Source: Streptomyces sp. TS71-3
Lineage (GTDB): Bacteria > Actinomycetota > Actinomycetes > Streptomycetales > Streptomycetaceae
Direction: 5' to 3'
DNA: 64,000 bases
Assembly (NCBI RefSeq): GCF_018327685.1
Contig: NZ_BNEL01000001.1
Span: forward strand, 1,922,001-1,986,000
The notes beneath the pieces were generated by a model, which searched no databases, was not told the origin of the DNA, and worked only from the letters and a program-made list of their open reading frames with translations. This document shows, piece after piece, positions 37,912-47,019 of the stretch. Positions within the stretch are counted from its first letter, which is position 1. Every line of letters begins with the position of its first letter. The position numbers were made by a program, and so were the translations under genes.

Positions 37912-40620
37912 ATGGATCCGATGAATCGCGGACCCGAGGACCACCTCAGTCTCCCCGGCGACCCCGGCGTACCGGCCACCCCCGGGAGCCACGGCTACGG
38001 CCCGCCCGCCGGCCCCGAACCCGGTCCGAGCATTCCGGGCGGCGCGCTCGTGCCCGCCACGAGCTCCTCCGCACCCCGGCCCGCCCGTGCCGTCCGGCTC
38101 GTCTCCGGCGACCTGCTCGTCACCCTCAACCCGGTGGACGGCAGCGAGGTCGAGCTCTGCCCGCCGGACCGCCGCCCGCCCCGCCCCGTCAAGCGGACCG
38201 CGACCGAGCGCGCCGAACTGGCCCGTGCCGCCCGCCCGCCGCTGCCCCAGGGCCCCCTCGTGGTCCGGCCGCCGCTGCTGGAGCGCGACGAGGAGCGGGG
38301 CCGGCTCGGTCGGCTGCTCTCCCGCGGCCGCTCCGTGCGCCTCACCGGCCCCTCCGGCTCCGGCCGCAGCACCCTGCTGGACGCCGTCGCCGAGGACTGC
38401 GCCGGCCTCGCCCCGGACGGCGTCGTCCGCCTCTCCGGCCACCGGCGCACCGTCAAGGACGTGCTGCACGACCTGTTCACCGCCGTCTACCAGAGCGACC
38501 TGCACCGCCCCGACGAGGTGTTCCAGCGCGAACTGGTCCGCGAGATAGGCGCCGTGGTCGTCCTGGACGACCTGGAGTTCGGCGGCACCGCCCTCGACGA
38601 CCTCCTCGACGCCACCCCCGAGTGCGCCTTCGTGCTGGCCACCACGCCCGACGTCGCCGCGCCCTCCCCGCACTCGCACCTGGAGGAGGTCTTCCTCGGC
38701 GGCCTCGGCCGCGAGGGCGGAATGACGCTGCTGCGGCACACCGTCGACCGCGACCTCACCGCGGAGGAGACGGCCTGGGCCGCCGACCTCTGGTTCGAGT
38801 CCGGCGGCCTGCCGGCCCGCTTCGTCCAGGCCGGCGCCCTGCTGAGATGCCGCGACCAGCTCCACGCCGGGACCGCCCAGGCCGGCACCGCGGTGCTCGC
38901 GCAGGAGATGCCGCTGCCGTCCCTCGCCGAGGGCTCCGCACCCGTCGCGCTGCTCGCCTCCCTGCTGGGCTCCTCCGCACGGAGCACCCTGCGGTTCGCC
39001 GTCGCCCTCGGCGGCGAGGTGCCGCACCGCGCCCAGCTGCCCGCGCTGCTCGCCGACCCCCGCGCGGACATCGCCCTGGCCGAACTGCTGGCCGGCGGGC
39101 TGATCACCCCGGTCGGGGGCCGCTACCGCCTCGCGGCCGGCGTCCAGGCGCAGTTGGAGGCCGCCGGCTTCGCCGACGACGCCGACGAGCGCGCCCACGC
39201 CGCCGGAGAGCACTACGCCTGGTGGGCCGGGCACCCGTCGGTGGGCTCCGAGCGCGTGCTGGCCGAGGCGGACGCCGTCCTCGCCGCCATCGCCGCCCTG
39301 ATCCCGCGGACCAACCCCCAGCACACCGCCGACGGGCAGAGCAGCCTCGCCGTCCGGCTCGCCCGCACCGCCGCGCCCGCCTTCGCCGCCGGACTCGACT
39401 GGGGCGCCTGGGAACGCGCGCTGCGTTCCGGCCAGGAGGCCGCACGCCGCTCCGGCGAGGTCGCCGAGGAGGCCTACTTCCACCACGAGCTGGGCGTCCT
39501 CGCGCTCTGCCACGGCCGCCTCGACCGGGCCCGCGCCGAACTGGAGGCGTCCATCGGGCTGCGCGGCGCCCTCGCCGACAAGCGCGGCACCGTCGCGGGC
39601 CGGCGCACCCTCGCCCTGGTGGCGGACCGCTCCGGACCGCTGGCGCTGCCGCCGGGCCCGAGCGGATCCGGCGCGGCCGGCGGCACATCCGGAACGGGCG
39701 GCGCTGCTGCCGGAACACCGGAGACGACCCCGCCCTCCGGCGTCCAGACCTCCTTCGGCGAGGTCCTGCCGTCGCGGCTGCCCGTCGTGCCCCCGGCATC
39801 CGCACCGGCGGTACCCGACAGGCCCGCGGCCCGCGCGCTGCCGCCGACCACCAGCGGCTCCGCCCTCACCGCACGGCTGCCCGCCGCCGGCCGGCCCGAC
39901 CGGGACGACGACATATCCGACCCCTCGTCCGCACCGGGCACACCGGGCGGGGGCGGCTCGGTCACCCTGGTGGGCAACCGGAGCGGGTCCGCCGCGGGCC
40001 GCAGCGGGCGGCCTCCGGCGCACCACGCGGCGAAGAACACCAAGCGCAATCTGATCGCCGCGGGCGCCGGCGCGGTACTGGCCGCCGTGCTCGGCACGGT
40101 CGTCACCCTGGGCGTCACCTCGGACCACGACGACAAGCCCGCCACGAAGGTCGACCCCGACCCGGCCGTGAGCCAGGACGACGGCGGAGGCATCGCCGCC
40201 GACGAGCCCCCGACGGCGTCCACCAGCGCTCCCGACCCGAGCCGCTCGGGCACCAGCGGCACCCCCAGCGCCTCGCAGAGCCCGACGCCCGGCGACTCCT
40301 CCGCCGCCGGCACCGCACCGGGCGGCGGCGCAGGGGGCGGGGGCGCCGCGCACCACTCGACAACGTCGTCCCACCCGACGCACAAGCCGTCGAGCAAGCC
40401 GCCCACGCACAGGCCCAGCACGAAGCCGCCGTCCAGCAAGCCGCCCACGTCCCCCAAGCCGCCGTCGCACTCGCCGAGCACGCCGCCGACCAGCCCCTCG
40501 CCGGACGACCCGCCGCCCTCGACCACGGCCAGCGGCCCGGCACCCAGCACCTCGGTCACCAGCCCCTCGGGCACGGACACCCCGCCGCCCAGCGCGTCCG
40601 CCGGCAGCACGGCGGCGTGA
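37912..40620 (+). CDS. Membrane-anchored P-loop NTPase-like protein with Ser/Thr/Pro-rich tail
   Basis: The 902-residue product has a Pro-rich N-terminus, a nucleotide-binding region with Walker A-like GPSGSGRST at 146-154 (Arg replaces the usual Lys) and Walker B-like AVVVLDDLEF, then a helical region with TPR-like segments (AYFHHELGVLALCHGRLDRARAE type). A Gly/Pro linker leads to one membrane helix at about 713-738 (AAGAGAVLAAVLGTVVTL), followed by about 160 residues of Ser/Thr/Pro/Lys-rich sequence predicted outside the membrane. It resembles STAND/NB-ARC-like ATPases but the family is not certain. ATG 37912 follows a GGGGG ribosome site. Function unknown; a cell-wall-linked signalling role is possible. 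Confidence 0.78.
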   Translation: MDPMNRGPEDHLSLPGDPGVPATPGSHGYGPPAGPEPGPSIPGGALVPATSSSAPRPARAVRLVSGDLLVTLNPVDGSEVELCPPDRRPPRPVKRTATERAELARAARPPLPQGPLVVRPPLLERDEERGRLGRLLSRGRSVRLTGPSGSGRSTLLDAVAEDCAGLAPDGVVRLSGHRRTVKDVLHDLFTAVYQSDLHRPDEVFQRELVREIGAVVVLDDLEFGGTALDDLLDATPECAFVLATTPDVAAPSPHSHLEEVFLGGLGREGGMTLLRHTVDRDLTAEETAWAADLWFESGGLPARFVQAGALLRCRDQLHAGTAQAGTAVLAQEMPLPSLAEGSAPVALLASLLGSSARSTLRFAVALGGEVPHRAQLPALLADPRADIALAELLAGGLITPVGGRYRLAAGVQAQLEAAGFADDADERAHAAGEHYAWWAGHPSVGSERVLAEADAVLAAIAALIPRTNPQHTADGQSSLAVRLARTAAPAFAAGLDWGAWERALRSGQEAARRSGEVAEEAYFHHELGVLALCHGRLDRARAELEASIGLRGALADKRGTVAGRRTLALVADRSGPLALPPGPSGSGAAGGTSGTGGAAAGTPETTPPSGVQTSFGEVLPSRLPVVPPASAPAVPDRPAARALPPTTSGSALTARLPAAGRPDRDDDISDPSSAPGTPGGGGSVTLVGNRSGSAAGRSGRPPAHHAAKNTKRNLIAAGAGAVLAAVLGTVVTLGVTSDHDDKPATKVDPDPAVSQDDGGGIAADEPPTASTSAPDPSRSGTSGTPSASQSPTPGDSSAAGTAPGGGAGGGGAAHHSTTSSHPTHKPSSKPPTHRPSTKPPSSKPPTSPKPPSHSPSTPPTSPSPDDPPPSTTASGPAPSTSVTSPSGTDTPPPSASAGSTAA

Positions 40621-41064
40621 GCAGTGGGGGCGTGACCGCCCCGAACACCCGGCTTGCCTTGAGCGGGTGCGCTGGGCCGCGGGTTCCCCCGCGGGGGCGG
40701 GGGCCCGGCGTGGGAGGTCTGTGCGGGTGCGTCGTGGTGTTCCGCGCAGTTCCCCGCGCCCCTTGTCCGTACGGGTTTCGGTAGCGGTCTGCTGCGAGTG
40801 CGTTGTGCGTGGGCGGGGCGGCGGGAGTCGGCCGCGGAAGGGCGGACGCGCTGCGGCGGGATGATCCGGCCGTGGCGCGGTGAGTTGACCGCGGGCGGCC
40901 CCTGGGGCGAGGACCGGCCGGCGGCGCGTGGCTCCGCTGCCGAGCGCCGGTACGCGCCGGGTACGAGGCCGGCTACGGCGCCTGCGGTGGACGTGCCGGG
41001 CGCGCGAGGCGGGCGCCCGTACGCGCGCCGGCGCCCTTCCCGTACGTGCCGGGCCGGCGGTGGC
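40621..41064. other. Convergent gap with one 19-bp element
   Basis: Between the NTPase-like gene (+) and nucS (-). A short hairpin GGGGCG/CGCCCC with a 4-nt loop (40627-40642) may terminate the NTPase-like gene. A perfect plus-strand GCGCAGTTCCCCGCGCCCC lies at 40745-40763. The rest is GC-rich with no supported gene. Confidence 0.55.
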
Positions 41065-41736
41065 TCAGAAGAGCCGGAGCTTGTCGTCCTCGATGCCGCG
41101 CAGGGCGTCGTAGTCCAGGACGGTGCAGCCGATGCCGCGGTCCGTGGCCAGCACCCGGGCCTGCGGTTTGATCTCCTGGGCGGCGAAGACGCCGCGTACC
41201 GGGGCCAGATGGGGATCGCGGTTGAGCAGTTCCAGATACCGCGTGAGCTGCTCGACGCCGTCGATCTCGCCCCGGCGCTTGATCTCCACCGCGACGGTGC
41301 CGCCGCTGGCGTCCCGGCACAGGATGTCGACGGGCCCGATGGCGGTCGGGTACTCCCTCCTGACCAGCGTGTAGCCCTCGCCCAGGGTCTCGATCCGGTC
41401 CGCGAGCAGCTCCTGGAGGTGTGCCTCCACGCCGTCCTTGATCAGGCCGGGGTCCACGCCCAACTCGTGGGAGGAGTCGTGCAGGACCTCCTCCATCGTG
41501 ATGATGAGTTTCTCGCCCGTTTTGTTGACGACCGTCCAGACCCCGGAATCGTCTCCCGTCCCCTCCTTCAAGGTGCACGGCGGAGACATCCAGTTGAGGG
41601 GTTTGTAGGCCCGGTCGTCCGCGTGGATCGAGACGCTGCCGTCCGCCTTCACGAGGATGAGGCGGGGGGCGGACGGAAGATGGGCGGTGAGACGGCCCGC
41701 GTAGTCGACGGAGCAGCGGGCGATGACGAGACGCAT
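41065..41736 (-). CDS. nucS: Mismatch-specific endonuclease NucS (EndoMS)
   Basis: NucS cuts both strands at mismatches and provides non-canonical mismatch repair in actinobacteria, which lack MutS/MutL. The 223-residue product has the N-terminal dimer/DNA-binding domain ([28 protein letters not shown]) and the restriction-like nuclease core with D137 (GPVDILCRD), E151 and K153 (VAVEIKRRG). It ends in DKLRLF, consistent with a C-terminal beta-clamp-binding peptide. ATG 41736 was chosen over an upstream frame extension. Confidence 0.95.
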   Translation of the reverse strand: MRLVIARCSVDYAGRLTAHLPSAPRLILVKADGSVSIHADDRAYKPLNWMSPPCTLKEGTGDDSGVWTVVNKTGEKLIITMEEVLHDSSHELGVDPGLIKDGVEAHLQELLADRIETLGEGYTLVRREYPTAIGPVDILCRDASGGTVAVEIKRRGEIDGVEQLTRYLELLNRDPHLAPVRGVFAAQEIKPQARVLATDRGIGCTVLDYDALRGIEDDKLRLF

Positions 41737-42025
41737 GGTCGGCAACGCTACTCGACACCGGGCCCGGTGGGCGATCCGCCCCGGGCGCGTGGGGGGGCGC
41801 TGAGCACTGCTGCGCGCCGGCGCCGGAGCCGTGCGCGGGTGCCGAGCCCGTGCGCCTGTCTTGCGCCCTCCGGTTGTGGCCGGTTGTACGTGCCTTCTCC
41901 TGGTGCGGGCGGGACAGGATGTTTACGGTGTTAGCACGAGGTCGCGATTCGTGCACGCTGCGTATCCGGGCTTGATCGCTGTCCGTCAGCCCCCGTGTCG
42001 GCACGGGGGTGCGAGAGGAGAACCC

Positions 42026-42418
42026 ATGTCGCTCGACGTCTCACCGGCCCTACTGGAACAGGCCGAGCGAGGCGAGGTCGACGAAGCAGCCTTCGTCGAC
42101 TGCGTCCGGACCTCCCTGCCCTACGCGTGGGAGATGATCAGCTCTCTGGTGGCCCAGCTGAAGGTGGACGGCGGTGATTTCGCCGACAATCAGACGCCTC
42201 CGCCGGATGAGCAGGCACGCGGCCAGCTGCTGCGTGCGCTCGCGAGCGACGCGATACGTGGTGCGTTGCAGCGGCACTTCGGTGTGCGTCTGGCCTTCCA
42301 GAACTGCCACCGTGTAGCGGTGTTCCCGCTGGACACCGCGGTGGATGGCCGTCTGGCGAAGTTCACCTCGATCCGCGGCCAGATCCTCAACCAGTCGCCG
42401 GAGCTTCGCGACTGCTGA
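42026..42418 (+). CDS. SCO5389-family conserved protein
   Basis: This 130-residue protein is highly conserved in Streptomyces, but its function is unknown to me. It is acidic and hydrophilic, has no membrane segment, and contains PPPDEQARGQLLRALASDA and FGVRLAFQNCHRVAVF. ATG 42026 is preceded by GAGAGGAG. Upstream (41920-41945) TACGGT is a possible -10. It is divergent from nucS (289-bp gap). Confidence 0.82.
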   Translation: MSLDVSPALLEQAERGEVDEAAFVDCVRTSLPYAWEMISSLVAQLKVDGGDFADNQTPPPDEQARGQLLRALASDAIRGALQRHFGVRLAFQNCHRVAVFPLDTAVDGRLAKFTSIRGQILNQSPELRDC

Positions 42419-42607
42419 GGTGCCGCCATGCGTCGTTCCGGGAGTCTCGGCCCCGCGCCCGGGGCGGCGGTTCTGTGTGTGCGCGTCTGTAAGTGTCGGT
42501 GTGTCCGGGCCCGGCGGGGGCGGTGCGTGGCCCCCGGCGGGCGGGATGCCCGGTGGCCGGTGTGTTCGTGTGAGTCCCGTCAGGCGGGTTGGGGCAGGTG
42601 GGTCGGC

Positions 42608-43741
42608 TCAGGTGGGTTGGGTCGGACGAGTCGCGTCGGACAGTTGGGGGAGCACTTCGGCGCCCAGCCGCCGTACGTTCTCCTCGGTGGTCGCCAGGTC
42701 GCCTGAGCCCTCGGCGAGGAGCGCGAAGCGGGTGATGCCGGTGTGCCGGGCGGTGGCCGCGAGGCGGTCGGCGCACAGCGCGGGCGAGCCCACGGGGTGC
42801 AGTCCGCAGAGCAGTTCGGTGTAGGGGCCGGGGGCCCGCATGGGGCGGGGGCGGCCGTCGACGGTGACATGGGCGCCGAGGCCCCGCCGGAACCACTCGG
42901 GCATGGCACGCAGCAGGATCCGCTCCGCGTCGGCCGTGCGGTCCGCGATCTGCACGACGCCGGCTGACACGTGTCCGGCCTCCATGATCTCCTCGTGTGA
43001 ACGGCCGGCGGCGTGGGCGTGCGAACGCCAGAGGGTGACCATGTCGGCCTTCTCCTGGTCGTCGCTGTGCATGCCCAGCAGCATCGGCAGCCCGTGCTCG
43101 GCGGCGAGGCGGACGCTTCCCGGGCTCGTGCAGGAGACGAGGACCTCGGGGGCGGGGGCAGCGGCGGAGGCCGTGGCCGCGGCGGGTGCCGCGTGCGCGG
43201 CCGGCGCGGGGGTCGTGCCCTGTCCGGGGACCGTGGCCGGCGCGGGGTGGCCGGACGCCCTGGGCACGACGGGCACCTCACGGAACGAGTAGCGCTCGCC
43301 GGCGGCGCCGACGCGGGGCTCGCGCAGCCACCGCAGCAGGAGTTCAAGTGACTCCGGGAACCCCGTCTCGTACGCCTCCGCGCCCGTACCGAAGACCTCC
43401 AGGTCCACCCAGGGGCCGCCGCGGCCCACGCCCAGCGAGAGGCGCCCGCCCGCGGTGAGGTGCAGCAGCGCGGCCTGCTCGCCGAGGGCCACCGGGTGCA
43501 GGGTCGGCAGCACGCTCACCGCGGTGCCGACGCGGATCCGTCGGGTGCGGCCGAGCAGCAGGGCGGCGAACGTGATCGCGGACGGGCACGTGCCGTACGG
43601 GACGAAGTGGTGCTCGCCGAGCCAGACCGTGTCCAGGCCCGACTCCTCGGAGACCTCCGCCGTGCGCATCGCGCGGTGCAGCGCCTCCGCGTGCCCCTGG
43701 CCGGGGTACTGGCCGGCCAGCACGAACGTTCCCACCCGCAT
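42608..43741 (-). CDS. LLM-class flavin-dependent oxidoreductase
   Basis: This is a bacterial-luciferase-like TIM-barrel flavoprotein of 377 residues: SGLDTVWLGEHHF, FAALLLGRTRRIRVGTAVSVLP, HPVALGEQAALL and RLSLGVGRGG. An unusual Ala/Pro-rich insertion of about 35 residues lies at 190-225 before EVLVSCTSPGSV. The substrate is unknown; F420 or FMN is likely. ATG 43741 was chosen; an open frame extends further but lacks homology. Confidence 0.88.
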   Translation of the reverse strand: MRVGTFVLAGQYPGQGHAEALHRAMRTAEVSEESGLDTVWLGEHHFVPYGTCPSAITFAALLLGRTRRIRVGTAVSVLPTLHPVALGEQAALLHLTAGGRLSLGVGRGGPWVDLEVFGTGAEAYETGFPESLELLLRWLREPRVGAAGERYSFREVPVVPRASGHPAPATVPGQGTTPAPAAHAAPAAATASAAAPAPEVLVSCTSPGSVRLAAEHGLPMLLGMHSDDQEKADMVTLWRSHAHAAGRSHEEIMEAGHVSAGVVQIADRTADAERILLRAMPEWFRRGLGAHVTVDGRPRPMRAPGPYTELLCGLHPVGSPALCADRLAATARHTGITRFALLAEGSGDLATTEENVRRLGAEVLPQLSDATRPTQPT

Positions 43742-43967
43742 GGCACTTCCTGCCTTTCCGGTGCCGATACGGCTCCCCCTTGGCGACGCTCCCTCTACCG
43801 GCAACAACGTGCGACACGTGCCAAGGGCACGGCCTGGCAGAGTGATTGGCAGATTTACAGCTCGATGGGAAAGATGTCCGTGTTGGCGAGATCCCCGCTC
43901 GTGGCGCCGGGGCCAGTAGTCTGAAGGCAGACCGCCGACCACATCCGTTGAGCCTGTGAGGTGTGCT

Positions 43968-44306
43968 GTGTCCCCGCGTCGAAACCGCGCGTCGTCCCGC
44001 CGGGCCGAGGGGGCGGGCCGGCATGCGGACGAGGAGAACGGCGAACGGTACGGGGGGTACCAGCGCACGGAGAGCTGGCAGGGCGACGACTGGAGCGTGC
44101 GGCACGTGGCCGGGGCCAGTGCCGCCGGCAAGACGTACCGGTGTCCCGGGTGTGATCAGGAGATCGGTTCCGGGGTGCCGCATGTGGTGGCGTGGCCCGA
44201 GTACGCGGGGGTGGATGAGCGGCGGCACTGGCACAAGGCGTGCTGGTCGGCCAAGGACCGCCGGACTGCTCGCGTCCAGCGGTCCCGGGGGGCTCCTCGG
44301 TACTGA
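43968..44306 (+). CDS. Small putative zinc-binding protein
   Basis: This 112-residue protein has a basic N-terminus (SPRRNRASSRR), an acidic linker, then WSVRHVAGASAAGKTYRCPGC. CPGC plus HWHKACW give a Cys2/His-Cys set that could bind zinc. Streptomyces homologues are often labelled ATP/GTP-binding because of a GASAAGKT stretch resembling a P-loop, but the context is not that of a P-loop fold. GTG 43968 follows GAGG. Confidence 0.75.
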   Translation: MSPRRNRASSRRAEGAGRHADEENGERYGGYQRTESWQGDDWSVRHVAGASAAGKTYRCPGCDQEIGSGVPHVVAWPEYAGVDERRHWHKACWSAKDRRTARVQRSRGAPRY

Positions 44307-44415
44307 GGACGGTTCCGGTCGGGGTGCTCGGGGCTGAGCCGCTCTTCGCCTGCGGCGGGCTTTCGGGGGTGCCCCTTGCGGTGTGTTTGCGCGTGTTCGC
44401 CCGTCGTGGCTGAGC

Positions 44416-44610
44416 GCGCAGTTCCCCGCGCCCCTTATTCGCCTGCGGCGGGCGGTATTCGCCTGCGGCGGGCTGTCTGGGTCGTGCCCCTTTGGGTTTG
44501 TGCACGTGCTTGTTCGTCGTGGCTGGGCGCGCAGTTCCCCGCGCCCCTTTCTCGCCTGCGGCGGGCTGCCGGGTTCTGCGGGCGCACCTCAGGGGCGCGG
44601 GGAACTGCGC
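44416..44610. repeat. Head-to-head 19-bp elements in a convergent gap
   Basis: Cores at 44416-44434 and 44529-44547 read plus, the direction of the gene ending at 44306. The core at 44592-44610 reads minus, the direction of the permease gene ending at 44765. A TTCGCCTGCGGCGGGC block repeats four times in 44345-44575. No gene is supported in 44307-44764. Confidence 0.75.
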
Positions 44611-44623
44611 GGCCGGCCACGAC

Positions 44624-44658
44624 TGGGGGCACCTCCCACGCCCTTCAGGCAGTGGGGA
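44624..44658 (+). repeat. Dispersed hairpin repeat
   Basis: TGGGGGCACCTCCCACG, CCCTTCAGGCA and GTGGGGA form a copy of the family seen at 6015, 14988, 51191 and 51439. It lies next to the antisense 19-bp element. Confidence 0.65.
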
Positions 44659-44764
44659 CGTCGGATCGTCACCGTCCCAGGGGGTCTCTGCCGGTGCCGG
44701 GTCTGCGCCGGGTCTGCGCAGTGTCTACGGAGGCCGTGTCTACGGAGGGTTGTCGCGGGCGGCC

Positions 44765-45598
44765 CTACACGTCTCTGCGGTCCAGCAGGATGTACGCCAC
44801 CGCGACCGCCACCGCCGTCACCGCCGCCAGGAGCCAGAACTGGGGTGTGCCCGAGCCGTTGTCCAGGTGGAAGAGCTTGGCGAGGGAGTTGGGGGCGCTG
44901 TACTCCAGCACCTTGTTGCCGATCTCGCGTGTGCTGCGTGAGATCGCGAGGAACACCGGGAGGATCGCCGGTACCAGCACCAGGCCCAGCATCGCCGTGA
45001 TCGCGCCCGCCGAGTGCCGCAGGATCGAGCCCATCGCCAGGGCGAGGACGCCCATCAGGGACACGTAGAGGGAGCTCCTGAAGACGGTGCCCAGCCATTC
45101 GCGGTTGGAGCTGTCGTGGTGGATCTGGGACGTCAGCAGGCCCACCAGGCCCACCGACAGCATCGAGACCACGAGGGAGACGCAGAAGAAGACCAGTATC
45201 TTCGCGGTCAGCACCCGGTAACGCTGCGGTGACGCCGTGAAGGTGGTGCGGATCATGCCGGTGCCGTACTCGGAGGAGATCACCAGCACGCCCAGCGTGA
45301 TCAGGCAGATCTGCCCCAGTATCAGGCCGAAGAAGGCCGGGACGGTGTACGGCACGTTGGCGTAGTCGGTGTCCTGGGTGTCCGCCGCGAACAGCAGCCC
45401 GACGCCGACGACGACCACCACGAAGAGGCCCAGCGTCCACATCGTGGAGCGCACCGAGCGGATCTTCGTCCACTCCGAGGTGATGGCGTGGCCCAGGTGC
45501 GTCTTCCTGATCGGGATCGGCGAGTTGTACAGGGGGTCGGCGGCCGCCTGCCAGCCGCCGGGCGGGGCCGGGGGCTGCGGCGTCGGCTGCGCTGTCAT
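44765..45598 (-). CDS. ABC-2 type transporter, membrane subunit (module 1)
   Basis: The 277-residue product has a Pro-rich N-terminus and six membrane helices, with the cytoplasmic motif SEWTKIRSVRSTMWTL and VISSEYGTGMIRTTFTASPQR, shared with the second module at 49242. The start (45598) overlaps the ATPase stop by 4 nt. Substrate unknown. Confidence 0.9.
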   Translation of the reverse strand: MTAQPTPQPPAPPGGWQAAADPLYNSPIPIRKTHLGHAITSEWTKIRSVRSTMWTLGLFVVVVVGVGLLFAADTQDTDYANVPYTVPAFFGLILGQICLITLGVLVISSEYGTGMIRTTFTASPQRYRVLTAKILVFFCVSLVVSMLSVGLVGLLTSQIHHDSSNREWLGTVFRSSLYVSLMGVLALAMGSILRHSAGAITAMLGLVLVPAILPVFLAISRSTREIGNKVLEYSAPNSLAKLFHLDNGSGTPQFWLLAAVTAVAVAVAYILLDRRDV

Positions 45599-46743
45599 CG
45601 GCGGTCCTCGCTGTCACGCTGGGCGTTCTCGGGGGTGGGGGGAACGGGTGCGGGGGCCCCGGGCGGGACGGCGACGCCGGGCTGTGCGGGCATGCCGAAG
45701 GGTGTGCCGCCCTGCTGGGGAGGCGGCGGGGCGTACCAGCCCGGCTGCCCGTGGCCGGCCACCGGCATGGGCGGCAGCGGCACGGCGCCGAGCGGCAGCT
45801 CCTGCTGGAGGCCGAAGCGCTGGTCGGCCGTCGAGCGGTAGTCGACGGCGCCCTGCGTCATCCGCATGTACGCCTCCTCCAGCGAGGCCTGGTGCGGCGA
45901 GAGCTCCCAGAGGCGGACGTCCACCTGGTGCGCGAGCTCGCTGATCCGGGGCAGCGGCAGCCCCGTCACCCGCAGGGCGCCGTCGTGCTCGGGCAGCACC
46001 TGGCCGCCGGCCTCGGTCAGCGCCGCCGTCAGCTTCTCGCGCTGCTGGGGCTCGGTGAAGGGGGTGCGGACCCTGGCGAAGTCCGCGGAGTTGTGGGAGA
46101 TGAAGTCCTTGACGCTCATGTCGGCGAGCATCCGGCCGCGGCCGATCACGATCAGGTGCTCGGCCGTGAGCGCCATCTCGCTCATCAGGTGGGACGAGAC
46201 GAAGACGGTCCGCCCCTCGGAGGCGAGCTGCTTCATCAGGTTGCGGACCCAGAGGATGCCCTCGGGGTCGAGGCCGTTGACGGGCTCGTCGAACAGCAGC
46301 ACCTGGGGGTCGCCGAGCAGGGCCGCCGCTATGCCCAGACGCTGGCCCATGCCGAGCGAGAACCCCTTGGAGCGCCGCGAGGCCACCTCCTTGAGGCCCA
46401 CCACGCCCAGCACCTCGTCCACCCTGCGCTCCGGGATGCCGGAGAGCTGGGCGAGGCAGAGCAGGTGGTTGCGGGCGGACCGGCCGCCGTGCACCGCCTT
46501 GGCGTCGAGCAGCGCCCCCACCTGGCGGGGGGCGTTGGGCAGCTCGCCGAAGGGGTGGCCGCTGACGGTGACCCACCCCGCCGTGGGCCGGTCGAGGCCG
46601 AGGATCATGCGCATGGTCGTCGACTTGCCGGAGCCGTTGGGCCCGAGGAAGCCCGTCACGGCCCCCGGCCGCACCTGGAAGGAAAGGTCGTCCACGGCCG
46701 TCTTGGCGCCGTAGCGCTTGGTCAGGCCGACTGCCTCGATCAT
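45595..46743 (-). CDS. ABC transporter ATP-binding subunit (module 1)
   Basis: The 382-residue product has Walker A GPNGSGKST near 34-42, a GFSLGMGQRLGIA signature, Walker B VLLFDEPVNGLDPEG and SSHLMSEMALTAEHL. After the ABC domain a regulatory C-terminus (ELSPHQASLEEAYMRM) and a 70-residue Pro/Gly-rich tail follow. The nearest relative in the window is the ATPase at 50011. A TAGGCT about 55 nt upstream within 46792-46805 (AGGCT-TAGG-AGCCT inverted repeat) may mark its promoter. Confidence 0.92.
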   Translation of the reverse strand: MIEAVGLTKRYGAKTAVDDLSFQVRPGAVTGFLGPNGSGKSTTMRMILGLDRPTAGWVTVSGHPFGELPNAPRQVGALLDAKAVHGGRSARNHLLCLAQLSGIPERRVDEVLGVVGLKEVASRRSKGFSLGMGQRLGIAAALLGDPQVLLFDEPVNGLDPEGILWVRNLMKQLASEGRTVFVSSHLMSEMALTAEHLIVIGRGRMLADMSVKDFISHNSADFARVRTPFTEPQQREKLTAALTEAGGQVLPEHDGALRVTGLPLPRISELAHQVDVRLWELSPHQASLEEAYMRMTQGAVDYRSTADQRFGLQQELPLGAVPLPPMPVAGHGQPGWYAPPPPQQGGTPFGMPAQPGVAVPPGAPAPVPPTPENAQRDSEDRR

Positions 46744-47019
46744 GCTCCGCACCCATCGACAGGTCAGATCGTCGGGGCGCACGCCCCCGTAAGGCTTAGG
46801 AGCCTAGTGGGGAGTTTACGGTTCCCAGGGGCGCGGGCCGCCCCCAAACGTTCACGCGAGCGGGTGCGGGCCGCAAGGGTGGCGGGGCCGGTACCACCGG
46901 TCACGAGGAGAGGAGCCCGGGAGCGTGGCCGGGCCCGCCGGGGAAGCCCTGACGGTCCCGGCCCGGGAAGCCCGGTATCCCGGCCCGGTGAGCCCGGGCT
47001 CCGGCCCTAGGCCCTGGGC

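Noticed and set aside
37528..40470. Very long open frames (980-990 residues) on both strands over the NTPase-like gene
   Set aside because: Codon bias and domain motifs support only the plus frame starting at 37912; the others are Arg- or Gly-rich shadows.
43968..44306. A true P-loop ATP/GTP-binding protein
   Set aside because: GASAAGKT resembles Walker A, but the protein is only 112 residues with no Walker B, and CPGC plus HWHKACW point to zinc binding.
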